This document shows positions 1-34,407 of a DNA stretch of 64,000 bases, one piece after another. This stretch comes from Acanthaster planci (taxonomy: Eukaryota > Echinodermata > Asteroidea > Valvatida > Acanthasteridae): positions 119,815 to 183,814 of the forward strand of contig NW_019091538.1 of the NCBI RefSeq assembly GCF_001949145.1. Direction: 5' to 3'. The notes beneath the pieces were generated by a model. The model worked only from the letters and a program-made list of their open reading frames with translations. It did no database searches and was not told where the DNA came from. A program made the translations under genes and the position numbers. Each line of letters starts with the position of its first letter. Within the stretch, counting starts at the first letter, position 1.

Positions 1-104
1 AGAGAACATGAATCCAGCAGTAAAGAGCGGAATTATTCAATCGACAAGAATGATATAAGACACAAGGATAGTGACAGCTCGAAACAGAATCGGGACGAGC
101 CATA
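1..104 (+). CDS. Possible C-terminal end of an unidentified gene
   Basis: A + strand frame is open from the window edge for 34 codons and stops at TAA (102-104). It encodes a polar, Ser/Lys/Asp-rich tail ending in RDEP. AT-rich sequence with AATAAA-like signals (around 297-305) follows, which would fit a 3' UTR. No family is recognisable from so short a tail. If real, the gene converges on the SUR-like gene. A chance open frame of this length is also quite possible, because the upstream part lies outside the window. Confidence 0.3.
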
Positions 105-1717
105 ATGCTGTTTTATTATTTCTTTATCTTATTCTACTTATCAAATAAAAGTATGTTTGCTATGCTTAATTTTATCATTTGTTTTTGGTGTATCTTGTCT
201 TTTAAATTCCTGTTACATGTATTGTTAATGTATTTATACTTATTTTAATGTACAGCGCATTTAAACATATTGTTACGAAATTTGCGCTTTATAAATGAAT
301 AAATTATAATTATTATTATTAAAATAATACCCTCATACCTCAATCACAAATATCACAAATTTGCCTATTAGAAGCATTAGAAACATTTTGAAACAAGACG
401 TGAAGAATGCAAACATTTGTGAGTGGGGTGGTTTCGTAAAAAAACCTGTGTAACTTTCGATACTTTATGACAAAGCAAAACAGTCTAGCGTTTTTATCCG
501 TTGTTCGTGAAACGAGCAATTATATTGCTTGAGACAAACCTTTGGAATAGTCTGAAGATTTACTTCAAAACAAATATTTAAAAACTGCATGTCTTCCGTG
601 GCTTATCATTGAGTTAATAACAGTAGCTATATTTTAAAGGGACTTCAAAAAGGTTTTCGTTTTGACTACCTTTTCATTAGACAACGTTCAATAGAGATAA
701 TTAAGGGCTTCTTGATAACTTATTTTTGTCTAAAAGCAACCGTCAACTGTTTCTGGTATGGATTATTTTTATTAATTAAGTGATGGAAGACTTTCCTTCA
801 TTTTTAAAAGATTAAGTGTGCTACTGTAACTCCAAATAGAATGCCACATTGTAACTATGTGTACTTTAATTGCAAATGCTTAACAAATAGTTTGCATTGT
901 GTGCTACCCTCCAATTCCACACGTTCGTGCATACTATTCATGAAGTGTATATCATCTAAAAACTTAAGGGCACATAAAGCTTCTTGGGGAAAGATGAATT
1001 TCTTTTTTCAACATCGTTGAATTTCAAAACGGGGCTTTAGATCTCTTTGATATGAATTTGTGAAATTGAAAATCCGTCAAGTGGCCCATCTTAATCGGGT
1101 GATAAAGTAACGGATGGCTGTGCGCTACTTCCCACAGGAGGCTTACGTGGCATGCGCGCACACTCTCCATAAAAAAGGACTCAACCTCGATACCATGATA
1201 TGTTCTCATTCGGACAAATGTAGCTAAACGATGTCGCGCGCTGAACCGACCAATCAGACAATTCGCATTTGCGCGTCACGCCTATGTTCACGGGCTCTTC
1301 ACCGAATTACAAACCAAGTACTGGCGTCAATTTAAAAAAACGCGTCGTTTCTTCAAAATGACAGCTTGCCCAACAAAATAATTTTACAGGGAGTGTAATC
1401 CCATAACCATCTTTAAACCAAGTGTGCTTTTCAATAATAACTTCGTCAGCCTATATTTTCAGATAACTGCAAAAAGGTGGTAAAACCCTTTAAGGACTGG
1501 CTCAGGAGAATGGACACTGATAATGACCCTTGACTTTGGCTTAGGTAATTACCAACATGTATTTATCTGATCTGTTTAAGACCGATCAAGCATTCATTTA
1601 TTTAACTGTGGAAAATAAAACATGGAAGAGAAATGTTGCCGTACGTTCGCTGCTCTAAAAGCCTTATTTAAACGCAAAAGCAAATTAAGGTTCTCGGAGC
1701 TGCAGTATGCTAGGTTT
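105..1717. other. Intergenic DNA with 3' UTR of the SUR-like gene
   Basis: No coding exon is recognisable here. The right-hand part, up to 1717, should be the 3' UTR of the minus-strand SUR-like gene. Its AATAAA signal reads on the minus strand at 1597-1602, about 115 bases after the stop. The segment near 270-330 is an AT-rich tail with repeated ATT, of the kind left by a short interspersed element. Confidence 0.5.
1597..1602 (-). terminator. Poly(A) signal of the SUR-like gene
   Basis: The canonical hexamer AATAAA lies on the minus strand about 115 bases downstream of the stop codon at 1718-1720, a usual distance for a short 3' UTR. Confidence 0.5.
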
Positions 1718-23627
<21,910 letters not shown>

Positions 23628-24899
23628 AACTATTCCTGTTTACGGCTGAAAGTCTAAAAGTACATGAAACTCACTAGCCAGCAAAGATGATGTTTCAAAC
23701 CTTCAGCCTAAGAACAGCCTACCAAAATAAAGTCTGGCTTTTTCGAGCATTCATTCAGTGCACACCGTAGAAGTGAGAAGTACTACAAAATTAATGGCAA
23801 ACGATCTGTTAGTATGTCGTTATTATGCCGTAGAGATATCGGTCTTTTTTGTCTTAACGTTCAGTTGAAATAAATCCCCATGGCACACACATGTTCTCTA
23901 AATATTAGCTTATAGATACAGGTCACGATAACAGACGTTGCCTACTAAACCGAGTCGTTATGTAGTCTTAATTTTACCATAACATAGTAAGGAAGTCGTT
24001 CACATACCTACACCTCTCATTCCACACACTGTGAATCCCGTCTGCAAATCTAACGCTGTAAATGACGTCCTTTTTACTCTCATTTTAAAGCGTATCACCA
24101 TTTGAGAGAGTTCAAAGTGAGCAAAATATCTAATTCAACAGCTGCAGTTTTCTCCAGGTTTCCAAAAGGAAATCAAACAAAACTATGAAAGTGGTTTCTG
24201 GTGAACGAAAACTTTTGAAGCTGAAGACGGAGTTCCTATAGGCCTAACACGTTTCACACAATAGCTGAAAACACGAATAAACAGTTAGAGAGATTTTTTG
24301 TAGATTTCCTACTGATTGGAATTTATGCCATATTCTTTTATCACCATGGTAACTCCATTAGCGTAAGTTGGGTGCAAATTCTCGGGAACACTGAAAGCAA
24401 AATAAAAACTCCTTGCATGTAGGTCGTGTCCATAGCAAGAGTTTAAATGGGTGGGAGAATGAGGGGCATCTCCCCGACCCCCGCCCCCGTCCGGGGAATT
24501 ACGCCACTCCTGCGCTAACAACAATTTTGTCACACAATCGACATGATACATCGTTTTCTCTGTATGTGGAACATATAAAACATGGAAATTGTCATCTCTT
24601 TCTTAAATATCATTAATCCGACGGCAGAAAGGTGTATGAAGCAGATTTAATCCACTGTATGTTATCTGTATACCGTTTTAACGTACACAAACGCATTGAG
24701 CTAAAAAGCGTCATTTAGCAATAAAGGAATTTGGAATGGGACAACACTGCTTTAGGTTTCCTTGAAATACAGGGATCGAGGTTGTGGGTTTTCCTCCCCC
24801 AGGGCCATGTAATCTTTGCCAACTTCAGTGTTTAGGTCATTTATCATATAGGAAAGCACATCATTTCTATATGATAAACGGTTATGGGTCAAAGGTGAT
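23628..24899. other. Intergenic DNA between CLN3-1 (3' end) and the SUR-like gene (5' end)
   Basis: The two minus-strand genes are separated by about 1.3 kb. This stretch must hold the CLN3-1 3' UTR (an ATTAAA variant signal reads on the minus strand at 24646-24651) and the SUR promoter or a 5' non-coding exon. I see no TATA box or coding exon that I can support. Confidence 0.5.
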
Positions 24900-27800
24900 T
24901 TACGGCTGGCACAATGCATCATGGGCAGGCAAGGCCAGGACCCCAGCCAGCGATGTGCCGATGGCCGAAGCGAGGATGGTTGCTCCCATAGCGAACTCCT
25001 TGTATTTGAGTCTTTCCTGCCGAAGGAAGAGGGAAAGAAACAGACTGTAAAATCTCCAACATTGAACTAGGCAATCTCCCACAGGCGTCAACGTAAACCT
25101 ATATGGTTCGTTGAAATAGTCCTCCCCTAAAATCCACACAGAGTGTGCAGAGTAAAGAAAAAACTAAACTTTTTCATTTGTGCTAGTACTATACAACTTA
25201 GGCCTACGTCTGCAAATCACTGGTTGATCCAGGGATCGGTCAGATAAAGGAATTTTCGGTTCTTCCCCCCCCCAAAAAAAAGTCCCCCATTCAAATAAAA
25301 TTGGTTCCGGATTTGCTCTTGACACCATTTTGGCAATGACTTTAAGCACTGATTTAGACGTGTTCCTAATATCAGTAGTGATAGTTAATCCCCTAACACT
25401 GTTGAATCGGTCATTAATTCATTAAATGTCAGCCATACAATTTGAGAGTTACGAATTTCTTTAGTGATCGCCACTTATTTTGATCCTCCCCATGGTCACT
25501 CTCCCCGACTCACTTTGACTCTGATCTGGTGAAAGGTGTTGACGTAGGCCGATCCACCTATCAACCCTTCGCAAAAGATGATGGCAAAGATGATGGCGAT
25601 ACTTGGCATGTAGGTGAAGTAGACTTCGGTGAACACCAAGACCAATACACACCACTGCACCACAGTCAACGCCATTTTGTAAAATTCAAATAATAATCTT
25701 CAAATAATAATGTATCACCAAAAAATACCGAGCCGCAATCTTGCGATTAGTCATTTTGTGAACATGACCACAAGCTAAACGTACGCGTCTAATTCCTAAA
25801 CGTCAATATTCAATTGCACATTTCGGTCATACAAAACTTCCTTCAACTAAGAATGGAAAAGTGATAAGAAATTGGTTTTGGACATTGAAATTTATCACTG
25901 AAAGATCAGAGACTGATTGGACAGGAAGAGCTCACCTGTAAAATGGAAAAAATCCAGAGCCGTTTGAACCTGACGATGTTAACCGACGAACGCGAGAAGA
26001 ACATTCCTAATCTGAAAAGAACCTGCAGCCTGACAATGTGACAATAAAAAAGACAACAAAAAACACCCTGCAGATCCGTTTATACAAACAATGGTGTGAA
26101 AACAAACAATGGTAGTTTCTCTAGAAGGAAAAAATCCACAGATTCTCCATTATTCCTGCAAACAGTTTGTTCATGACTCTTGAGAATTGAATGCTGTTCC
26201 AGGCGGCTTTGTACGTGTACCATGTAGCAGGCTGCCATTTTATTGTCCTGATGTCCTTTTGCTGAAATCTGCATCTGAAACTTACAGCAAAACCTTGGTC
26301 AAGTTGGCTGAGTTCGGCGAGTTGTATTTCCCACGCCGTTTTGCAGGTCTATTAAATAGGAATTCGAACATTATCATTTGTTCGTTTGGAGAGAACTCCA
26401 ACGAAGGAATGATAATTGGACCATCGTGTTTAGATTGGGTTTCAATCAAATAAGATTCTGGTATCATCCCACTGCTCTGGTATTATTTGCCATTTTAATT
26501 AATCAAGTTTGATTTATTACTATAAGAAACTATCTTACCATCTGTACTGACTGTCATGTGACATCCAAGTCCCTTTGAAATATATCAGCTCCAGCTATCG
26601 CAAGATGGAATAAGGATGGCATGAACTGAAATGTCTAATATGGGCGATTTGTTTTAAATTCCAACCGTTCAAAACAAGCATTCTTTGACTTGTGTGGTAT
26701 ACCTCAACCCAAATCCATTCAAGTTCCCAAGCAGGAAAGTTATCAACTAAGAACTAGATAACATTATTTGCGGAAGCCGGATAGTGCCTAGGGATAGAAT
26801 GTGCACTTTTTTTGAACCGCGCGTGTACTTTTTTTTGTTACACAATCATCTGTCGGCTGCCACTTATTAAGTGTCGGCCGCCAGTTTAGTGGGGGTGTGA
26901 ACGGTAAAACTGTCCCTTCCCCCTGGTATATATGTCCCCCGGACACTCACCATTACCCTTCCAGGTAATTTTGTCCCCCTACCCAAAGGTAAATTTGTCC
27001 CCCTCCCCCGATGTGTCCCCCGTGCAACACCCCTGTCTATCACGCTGGCCCTGATTTCTGTTTCACGCAATGTAGGCCTATAAAGGGACACCATTGTTTT
27101 TCTCGAATGCTCGTTACGTCAAAACACGCCGATTGGATAAAGGGTGCTGTCCACTTCTTATCTGGCGGCCGCCACATAATTTTCTGGCAAACGTTAGATA
27201 ATAAGTGGCGGCCACTGGATAATGGTGTAAAAAATATGAACACGGGCTGTTTAAAAAAGGAAGTTTGCATGCAATCCCTTGACACTATCCAGCTTCCGTA
27301 TTCCGTATTGTTTTTGTCCGGATTTTATAAACAGTAACATAAACTTACATAACCTGGACTGTAAGAGAAAACACAGCAATAAACTGAACCAAGAAATAGG
27401 AGAAAAATTAGAGCACCGACTGCAATTAGATTGTAGGCCGTGTCCGAATTACTTGGCTGCGACTAGATAGAAATCACACACGAGTCTACGGCTGTGGCCG
27501 TAGCCGATTCAAATTAAGTCGTGACGTGTAATTTCAAGCCGAAGTCAAGTGACTCGGACGCAGCCACAGGTTTGAGGTTGTCCCGTACAGTTTAATACTC
27601 ACCAGCCCTTGATTGGTGAAATACTGAGCTACGTACACCAACATCAATGGGATTATGTACTTCAGCAGATACTGTAGGGTAAAGTAAGAGAATTGGCTGC
27701 ATATAGTATTTTATTACTACAAAGTCCCGTTAGTGCCATTGGTGGGTTTTTTTACAGCAGTTATTTATATTTTTAGAAGCAGCTTTTTTTTTCGTAACTA

Positions 27801-30800
27801 TTTATTTTTCAAAATATATTATAAAAATAACTGCTGACGAAAACAAAAATAGCTGCTTACAAAAATATAAATAAATGCTCCGAAAATAAAAATAGCTGCT
27901 CAGTGGAAAAGTTACTGAAAAGAGACTTGCACATCCTATGGCTTTGTTGAAGCGGTGATGATCTCTAGAGCTGCGGCCATTCGGCTGTAGGCCAGCTGTT
28001 GTCATTGTTCGTAGAATAAACCAGCGCCCGCGACCACAATCTTGTTAATTTGTAAAGTTCCTGAAAATATAAATGGCTGCTCTGGAAAATAAAATAGCGG
28101 TGGCACTAACGGGCTTTCGTATATTACAGACCAGATTTAGAAAGCTTGTTCCCAAAGAACCAGGTTTTTCGAAGTAATGTGAACAATGCGGCTTTCATAG
28201 ACGATAACTCGTAATAGTGACTTCGTTTTTAATTTCTTCCTCTCACATACCTTGAGGTGGTGTCGTCTCTCTGCCAAAGTTAGATGCTGCCTCTTGGAGA
28301 TCCCGACCTCTTGATCAGCACTCTCTACTGAACCATTCCCCACCAGTCTTTGTCTCTCCTCGTGATTCAAGTTATCGTCATGTACAATGGGTCTTTTTAT
28401 GGGGACCCTGACTAAAACACCCCAGTAACTGCAAATGAAACCGCGTTAGTTTCTCCCACAATCTGCATCTTCAGCCACGGCAGGTTTCTTCTGTCGTTTT
28501 TCAGTTCTATAGCCATTTTCATGTTAAAGTTTGTTTTATTTAACTCTGTATATGTAGATGTGTTGTCCAAGAACAATTGCTTTGAGTTTAAACGACTTGA
28601 AAAAGCTGACAAAGGTTTGTTACTCCTTCTTAGACTTCACTTTATTTTTCTTGGCCTCTCAATAATTGAAAAGTTCAGCATTCTAGTTCGCAAATAGGCT
28701 ATAATCATGATGGCCGACCTTTCAACCAATTATTCCTTATTAAAAGGAGGAATCTGCATCTCTTTCCAAGCCTTTACCTGACAATGGTTATTGCTGGCAC
28801 CACCACCATCACGAGCAGTGACTTCTCAGGACCTAGCACCTCTGCCAGCCCGGCGTAAGTCAGGCTACTGACCAGTCCAGAGGCACCAGTGCCCGATGAC
28901 CAGGTAGACACTGAATTCCTAACAGACCAATGGCACTAACCGCAATTATTCTGGACTTTCAATCCAACACATGAGGCAGTGTCGCTCTCACAAGTAAATA
29001 AATTAACAAACAATGCTTCATTCACATTTTATAATCCACATCCCAGTGGAATCTACATAAATTTTGCCTACGACTAAACTTGAATCAAGTCGAAGTTACG
29101 TTGCTCTTCCCTAGTGAGCCATCTCTGCAGCTGGTACGCACTACACGGTCGTTGGGCTCGGCCTACACTTGAATCAAGTCGGACTTACGTTGCTCTTCCT
29201 TAGTCAGCTATCCCTTCAGCCGGTACGCACTGCACTACACGGTCGTCGTGCTCGGCCTGGCAACTCGCATAACCCTTATAAGGCGCCCTCATTGACATCA
29301 TTCTTTGTTCAACGTGTGTCATAAGTCAAGTGTCAGTAAGGCCGACTTGACAGATATACCAATCGGACCCCCCCCCGTTGGTAGTATGTAGTTTTCATAA
29401 TTGCCTATGAACGACATAATTTCCACCAATCAAAGAAGCCAGATTTGTAGACTCGTTCATTATAATGCAGGTATGAACGACGTAAAAACAAGTCCGGCAA
29501 TGTGATTGGCTGCTACCACTTTTGGTAGATGAGCCCATTCGCTGTGAACAAACGGTTGACAGATTCTTAAAGTCAGGGTCGAGTTCGGGCGGCCTGTTCT
29601 TGACACCGGTTTCTTGTTCTCGCGCTCCAACGGCGGGAACACGACTCAATTGTTCTCGGAACAGGATCACACACCACCTCCTCGTCAGGGTTTTACAGGA
29701 ACACACGGAAAAAATCGTGAGGTTTTGATTTTTGAACAGCTGCAAAAAGTAGAGAGATGGCTTACAAAGCTAGAGAACAGTTTGCAAAATTAACATCGAT
29801 ATTTTTCTGTGACACAAAAATAAATGTTCCTGTTTAAATAAAAAAGAATTCAGCCTAGTTATCCAAACATTAACTCTCGAATAATGTACATGGACGCCGC
29901 CATATTGAATGTTGCTTGTCACTAACTATCAGCGACAACCAGTTGTATGTTCCTGGCGTTCGAGCGGCTGTCCCAAGAACAAGAAATCAAGCTATAAACA
30001 TACAAGAACAAGCCGTCCGAACTCAGCCCAGGATTTCTGAACTGAACTCATATTAATAAGCGAACACAAGAGGGCACTATTGAAGCAAGTAACGGCGCTC
30101 GGGCTCGATACAAGCAGAAACAAAGACGTCACAGAGATCCCGACTTAAGCCAAGTCTAGCCTACGGCTGACCGTCAGTACAAAAAAGCAGTATAGTTGAG
30201 CAGGTGTTAAAAAACCAAACAGTGTGTACAAAAAAACCACCACTAAATACCACATGAAACTGGACACGTATACAAATTGAGGTAAAATCTGACACCAACC
30301 AAGGGTGACATTGTTTGTACAACTCTTGAAACATTGGAATTTGAAATAGTCACTTACTTGTCATGAAATGCCATGAAACTAAGGTAGGTGAATTCACCAA
30401 GACCCGCGGATATACCAGCCAGGACAACTCCTGAAAACGAAACATAAACGTACGAGAATTTATCAATTTGTATTTTGTTAGAAAGAAGGGGGATGAAGTA
30501 GTCATAACTATCGCCTTTCCGGCCTTATTTTTCAACTTCCACACTTCAACAGGTAAAACTCTCTAGGATTTTCCTTTCATAAAATGTTGAATCGTATAAA
30601 TCCAGAGCTTTCAAGCCTCCCTAGAAAAATTAAACCAGCAACAGTATAAAGAGCTGTGTCCAGAGAAATTTTTATCTCACCGACCTTAGTTCCGCTAGGA
30701 GTTTTTTCCGGGGTAAGGCAAACTACTTTTTCTTAAAGGTTTTCCAGAGAGAGAAGGGCACAGCACTCATCAGCTAAAATAAAATAAAAAGTTGATAGCG

Positions 30801-33800
30801 AGCAGAGGGAGTCAATTTTGAGACGTTTCCAAGCAAATTAGTAATGTTCCTTTCCTTTTCCTCTCTGTGGTTTTCTCTTCTCATTTTTTCTCCTCTGTTT
30901 TTGGTTTTATCTTCGATTTTTTAGGGAGAGATGCCTCCTCCCCCACCCACGTGATGCCCATGCTCACCGATCAGCCCAATAGCAACCATTCGAGCGCCAA
31001 TCAAAGCCACAAGGAGAAAACTGGATGCAGCTGTAGCGACACATATGGCAACTCGAAGACTAAAATAAAAAACACACAAACGTACTTAAGGCATATCCTT
31101 CAATTAGAAACCCACAAAACGTGGATCGAAGTTTTAACAAAGGTCACAAAGCCAACATAAAGCCGTCATCTCTAACTGACTTTGTTGTTCAATTCTGTCA
31201 CTTTACAAGTGTACAAAAACAACATAATACAGTATAATTCCGAACTGATCACTGAATTTGTTGGTCCCAAAAGTGGGAGTGTAAAAAGGCACTGAAAGAA
31301 ACTCCCTGAAATGTCCTCAATAGTTCAAGCCAAGGTACAGTGCTGCTACCATTTCACGCAGTACTTTGACTGGTTTTCGCCGTTATCTCTGGTAATTTTT
31401 ACTATTCCCTTCATAATCAGTTTTCGTCATGACTTCCCAAACGGACATGCAAAAACATGTGGACTTTCAACCAGGTTTATTCGCAGACGTAAAAACTTTG
31501 GCAAATACAACAGGTCACAAAACTGAATGTTTTGTCTCCACAAGATTTGTCTTAGGTTAGTTGATCACAACACATGCTGTAACTAAACAGAATTACTGAA
31601 GAAGAAATCTGGCGTTTTGAGCTCACCCGGTGCCCAGTAAGAAAGAAATGGAATAAAAGTCGCAGACATCAAGTTGTTTGTGAAAACGAATTAATAGTGG
31701 CTTCCTTGTCGCATAGATTTGTGGGGCTGTATTGCGGTGTCCAACCAACCGGACCGCTTTTGTCTAATTAAGAAGTTTTTGGAAACCTCTTGCTTTGCAG
31801 CTGAGGAGTTTTTATCCAAATTTCATGTTCTCCGCAGGCACGACATTTGGCCCATGCTTCATATAGTGCAAAAGCAGCAAGTCCCACGCATGATCTTAAT
31901 TGGTACAACTTGCCGGTAACTTGATTTTAATTCCGCCTACACTGCTTCTCGCAAAGACCAAAGTAATCGCATTGGGTTCTGCTTTCCAGTTTTGTTTCTC
32001 ATGTCAAGCATTGCCAGTTTGTGACCATGATTTGGGCTAATTTTTTGGCCAAACTAAAAAGCCTCATTAAGAATTATTTGAAAACATTATACTCACCCGT
32101 ATGGTATGTAATCAGCAAACCATGGGGCAGCTACATCGATTACCAACTGCGGTAGAATGTCTGCCAGCAATACAGCCTGTAATGACAAGAAGGAACGAAT
32201 GGTATAAGTATTCTTAGTAAAGACAGTTCTACAGTTAAAATTTTTATCAAAGTACGGAGGCGTAGAGGGGCCACATCAGTTTCTTTAATTGGTATCTGGC
32301 CACTGCGAAAAAATGCTTCATTTTGAGGGATGGATAAATTGGTATATCGTGAAGAGGTCGATCACGTCCAATAATTTATCAGATTACCATGTAAGTTTGA
32401 TGAAATGTTGTTTTTTGCAAATTATGAAAAAAGCACATCATTATTGTAAAGTTAAAAGGTGCTTTACCCCGGTAGACACGGAACTGCAGTCAAACCTTGA
32501 TACTTCGGTACTGTTAGTTAGGTTGAACATATCTGGCGGGTCTACATTCTAGGGTCAAGGGTAAAGCCACTGGTTAAAGGTAAATCAGGCAAAATCGTCA
32601 ATGGTTGTTTTGTTTGAGGTGAAGTCCTATATGTTCATCCCCTCGGTCCCAGTGTCTAGTGTCTGACAGTGTTGTAACAGCATTCAGATTTGGTGTCGAA
32701 ACCAAGTGTCATTTTGACGTCATTATAGCCGTAACTACATTTCTATAATCTTCATGGTGGACACTAACAATAATCGTCACCATGGCACCATCTTCATCGC
32801 CAGGGTAACGATCAGTATACATAATCATTGTTATCACACATACAGAATATCACTGGTAGTCCTTACTTTACTCGGGTTATTTTTCTTATTACGACCACTG
32901 TCGTATTCAACCGACCAAGTACATTAATCAACGACTTACAGTTGCATCAGGTTGTTTCTTGAGAATATCGTACGCAGCACTGAGCATGACATAGAAGCTG
33001 TAATTATTGCACAGACCAAGAAGCCTGCAAACAAAGGGGAAACAAATGATAAAATCCAAACAATAAGTCCGTTGTTGGTTTGTCAGACTGATCCCAGTCT
33101 CTCCGATCTTCTACAAACTGATGTGAACAAGGAGCTTTAAGACCAAGGCTAGACGCCTTACTGCTGCCATGCCGAGTGAGTGCGACAATAGCGCGGCAGT
33201 TGCGCTGAACGTCAAACTAGAGCAGTCTCGTTCTACTGTGGCGACAGCACATAATACCCTGTCGAGCTTAATGGGCTTACAGCTGTGCCGAATTCAATTT
33301 ACCAAGCCGAATTGCGCTAGACGCCGTTCTACGACCGTTCCGAAGTTACAAAAACTGAAAACTTACAAATATTTATAAATAACTCACAAATATTTGAGTT
33401 CGGCACGGCGCAGTAGCCCGGCGTTACCGAAATTGAAGCCAGGGACGAAACCAGAGACATCGAAGAAATAAAGGGTTTTGTCTGAAGTCGGTTACCAACG
33501 GCTAAATCTCAGAGGTGGAATAGGTTAATTTTGCTGCAAGTAGGCCCCTACCGGTAAGTATACGTGAAAGTAGGTCGACGGTGCGAGTCCGTCAAGCCTT
33601 CGGCCAACACTGAGAACACTTTTTTTGGGGGGGGCTAATATAAGGTTATGGCAGTGGAATCAATTGTGCCGAAATGGGGGGGGGGTCGGAGGACGGGGGA
33701 TTTTGGGAGGATGACTTGCCTGGTGATGGAAATTTGAACAGCGGGGAAGGGGGGAGGAGTGCTGGCACCACATGACACTAGGGGTCGATGTTCATACAGA

Positions 33801-34407
33801 TGTAGCCTACAAGTACATCTATGATATGTATTACAGTCCAGCAGAATCTTACAGAAAGGCATATTTATGGTTTTTTTTTCGATTTTTCGTCCTTTTTGAG
33901 TGCCATTCATAATACATTTTGGTTGCTTAGAATTCCATAAAATTCTTCACAATCTGCCTTGATTATTTTTCCTACCACGAAAATGCGACAATAATACCTC
34001 CCCCCCCGCCCCACATCCCCTGGGATTTATGCCCACGAGTTAAGGCAGGGCATCCAGTTCGAAATGTATAGGACTGTGGACCCCACTCGGATGCTTGGTT
34101 TGGTAGCAGAGTGCACATGTACGCAGTGTGACGTCATCAGTACAAAGGCCTACACCCCACCGAAAAACTAAGCCTGCATTTTATTAAAAACACAAAACAA
34201 ACAAAAACATATCCATGCATGCATTTGACCAGTTGGAAAGCCAAACCCGAGGAAAATGAGGAGTCGAGCAAATGATTTTGTAACTTTATCATAGGATCAA
34301 GAGGTCACAATAGCAAACACTTACCAAAAAGCTATTAAATTTCTGACCAGTGCTCTCTTGCAACCCTTCTCGGCCAGGCTTGGCGACTGATCAACTGTGT
34401 CGTCCAT
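24900..34407 (-). CDS. CLN3: CLN3 (battenin) paralogue 1, complete 13-exon gene
   Basis: Multi-pass protein of late endosomes and lysosomes, needed for clearance of glycerophosphodiesters. Exons: 34407-34325, 33024-32940, 32548-32468, 32176-32097, 31059-30968, 30430-30358, 28918-28778, 28428-28251, 27671-27603, 26594-26539, 26029-25936, 25654-25514, 25016-24900. These sum to 1290 nt = 429 residues (human 438) in a single consistent frame with AG/GT borders. Diagnostic stretches: [26 protein letters not shown] then [47 protein letters not shown] and ALPAHDALCQP. The N-terminus is short (about 27 residues). It is the tandem twin of the gene at 36926-46060. The C-terminus lacks the CQLS prenylation box of human CLN3. 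Confidence 0.93.
26850..27222. mobile_element. Probable MITE with GGCNGCCACTTATTA ends (CLN3-1 intron 9)
   Basis: The left end, GGCTGCCACTTATTA, is matched by TAATAAGTGGCGGCC at the right. Extra copies of the GGCGGCCGCCA word occur inside, and there are several GTAATTTTGTCCCC-like repeats between 26930 and 27020. Non-coding. Confidence 0.45.
27718..28121. mobile_element. MITE with CCCGTTAGTGCCA termini and 6-bp target duplication (CLN3-1 intron 8)
   Basis: The ends TACAAAGTCCCGTTAGTGCCA (left) and TACGAAAGCCCGTTAGTGCCA (right, read in reverse) agree over about 20 bases. The flanks TATTAC (27712-27717) and TATTAC (28122-28127) look like a target-site duplication. The interior is AT-rich with repeated ATAGCTGCT-like words and no ORF. 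Confidence 0.7.
29079..29259. repeat. Two-copy tandem duplication, unit about 89 bp (CLN3-1 intron 6)
   Basis: The unit begins CTTGAATCAAGTCG and runs through TTACGTTGCTCTTCC and GGTACGCACT to CTCGGCCT. The second copy starts at 29168 and carries a small GCACT expansion plus scattered substitutions. Confidence 0.75.
29575..30031. mobile_element. Probable MITE, inverted ends GAGTTCGGxCGGCxTGTTCTTG (CLN3-1 intron 6)
   Basis: The left end GAGTTCGGGCGGCCTGTTCT and the right end read in reverse, GAGTTCGGACGGCTTGTTCT, match at about 18 of 20 positions. TTTCTTGTTCT recurs subterminally on both sides. The element is about 455 bp with no recognisable protein. Confidence 0.55.
33161..33415. mobile_element. 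Probable palindromic element (CLN3-1 intron 1)
   Basis: The left end ACTGCTGCCATGCCGAGTGAG is matched by an inverted ACTGCGCCGTGCCGAACTCA at the right. GC-rich arms surround an AT-rich centre, and the composition is unlike the flanking intron. Non-coding. Confidence 0.4.

Noticed and set aside
33570-33605. tRNA-like T-arm words (GGTGCGAGTCCGTC)
   Set aside because: No acceptor stem, D-arm or anticodon arm can be placed around it.
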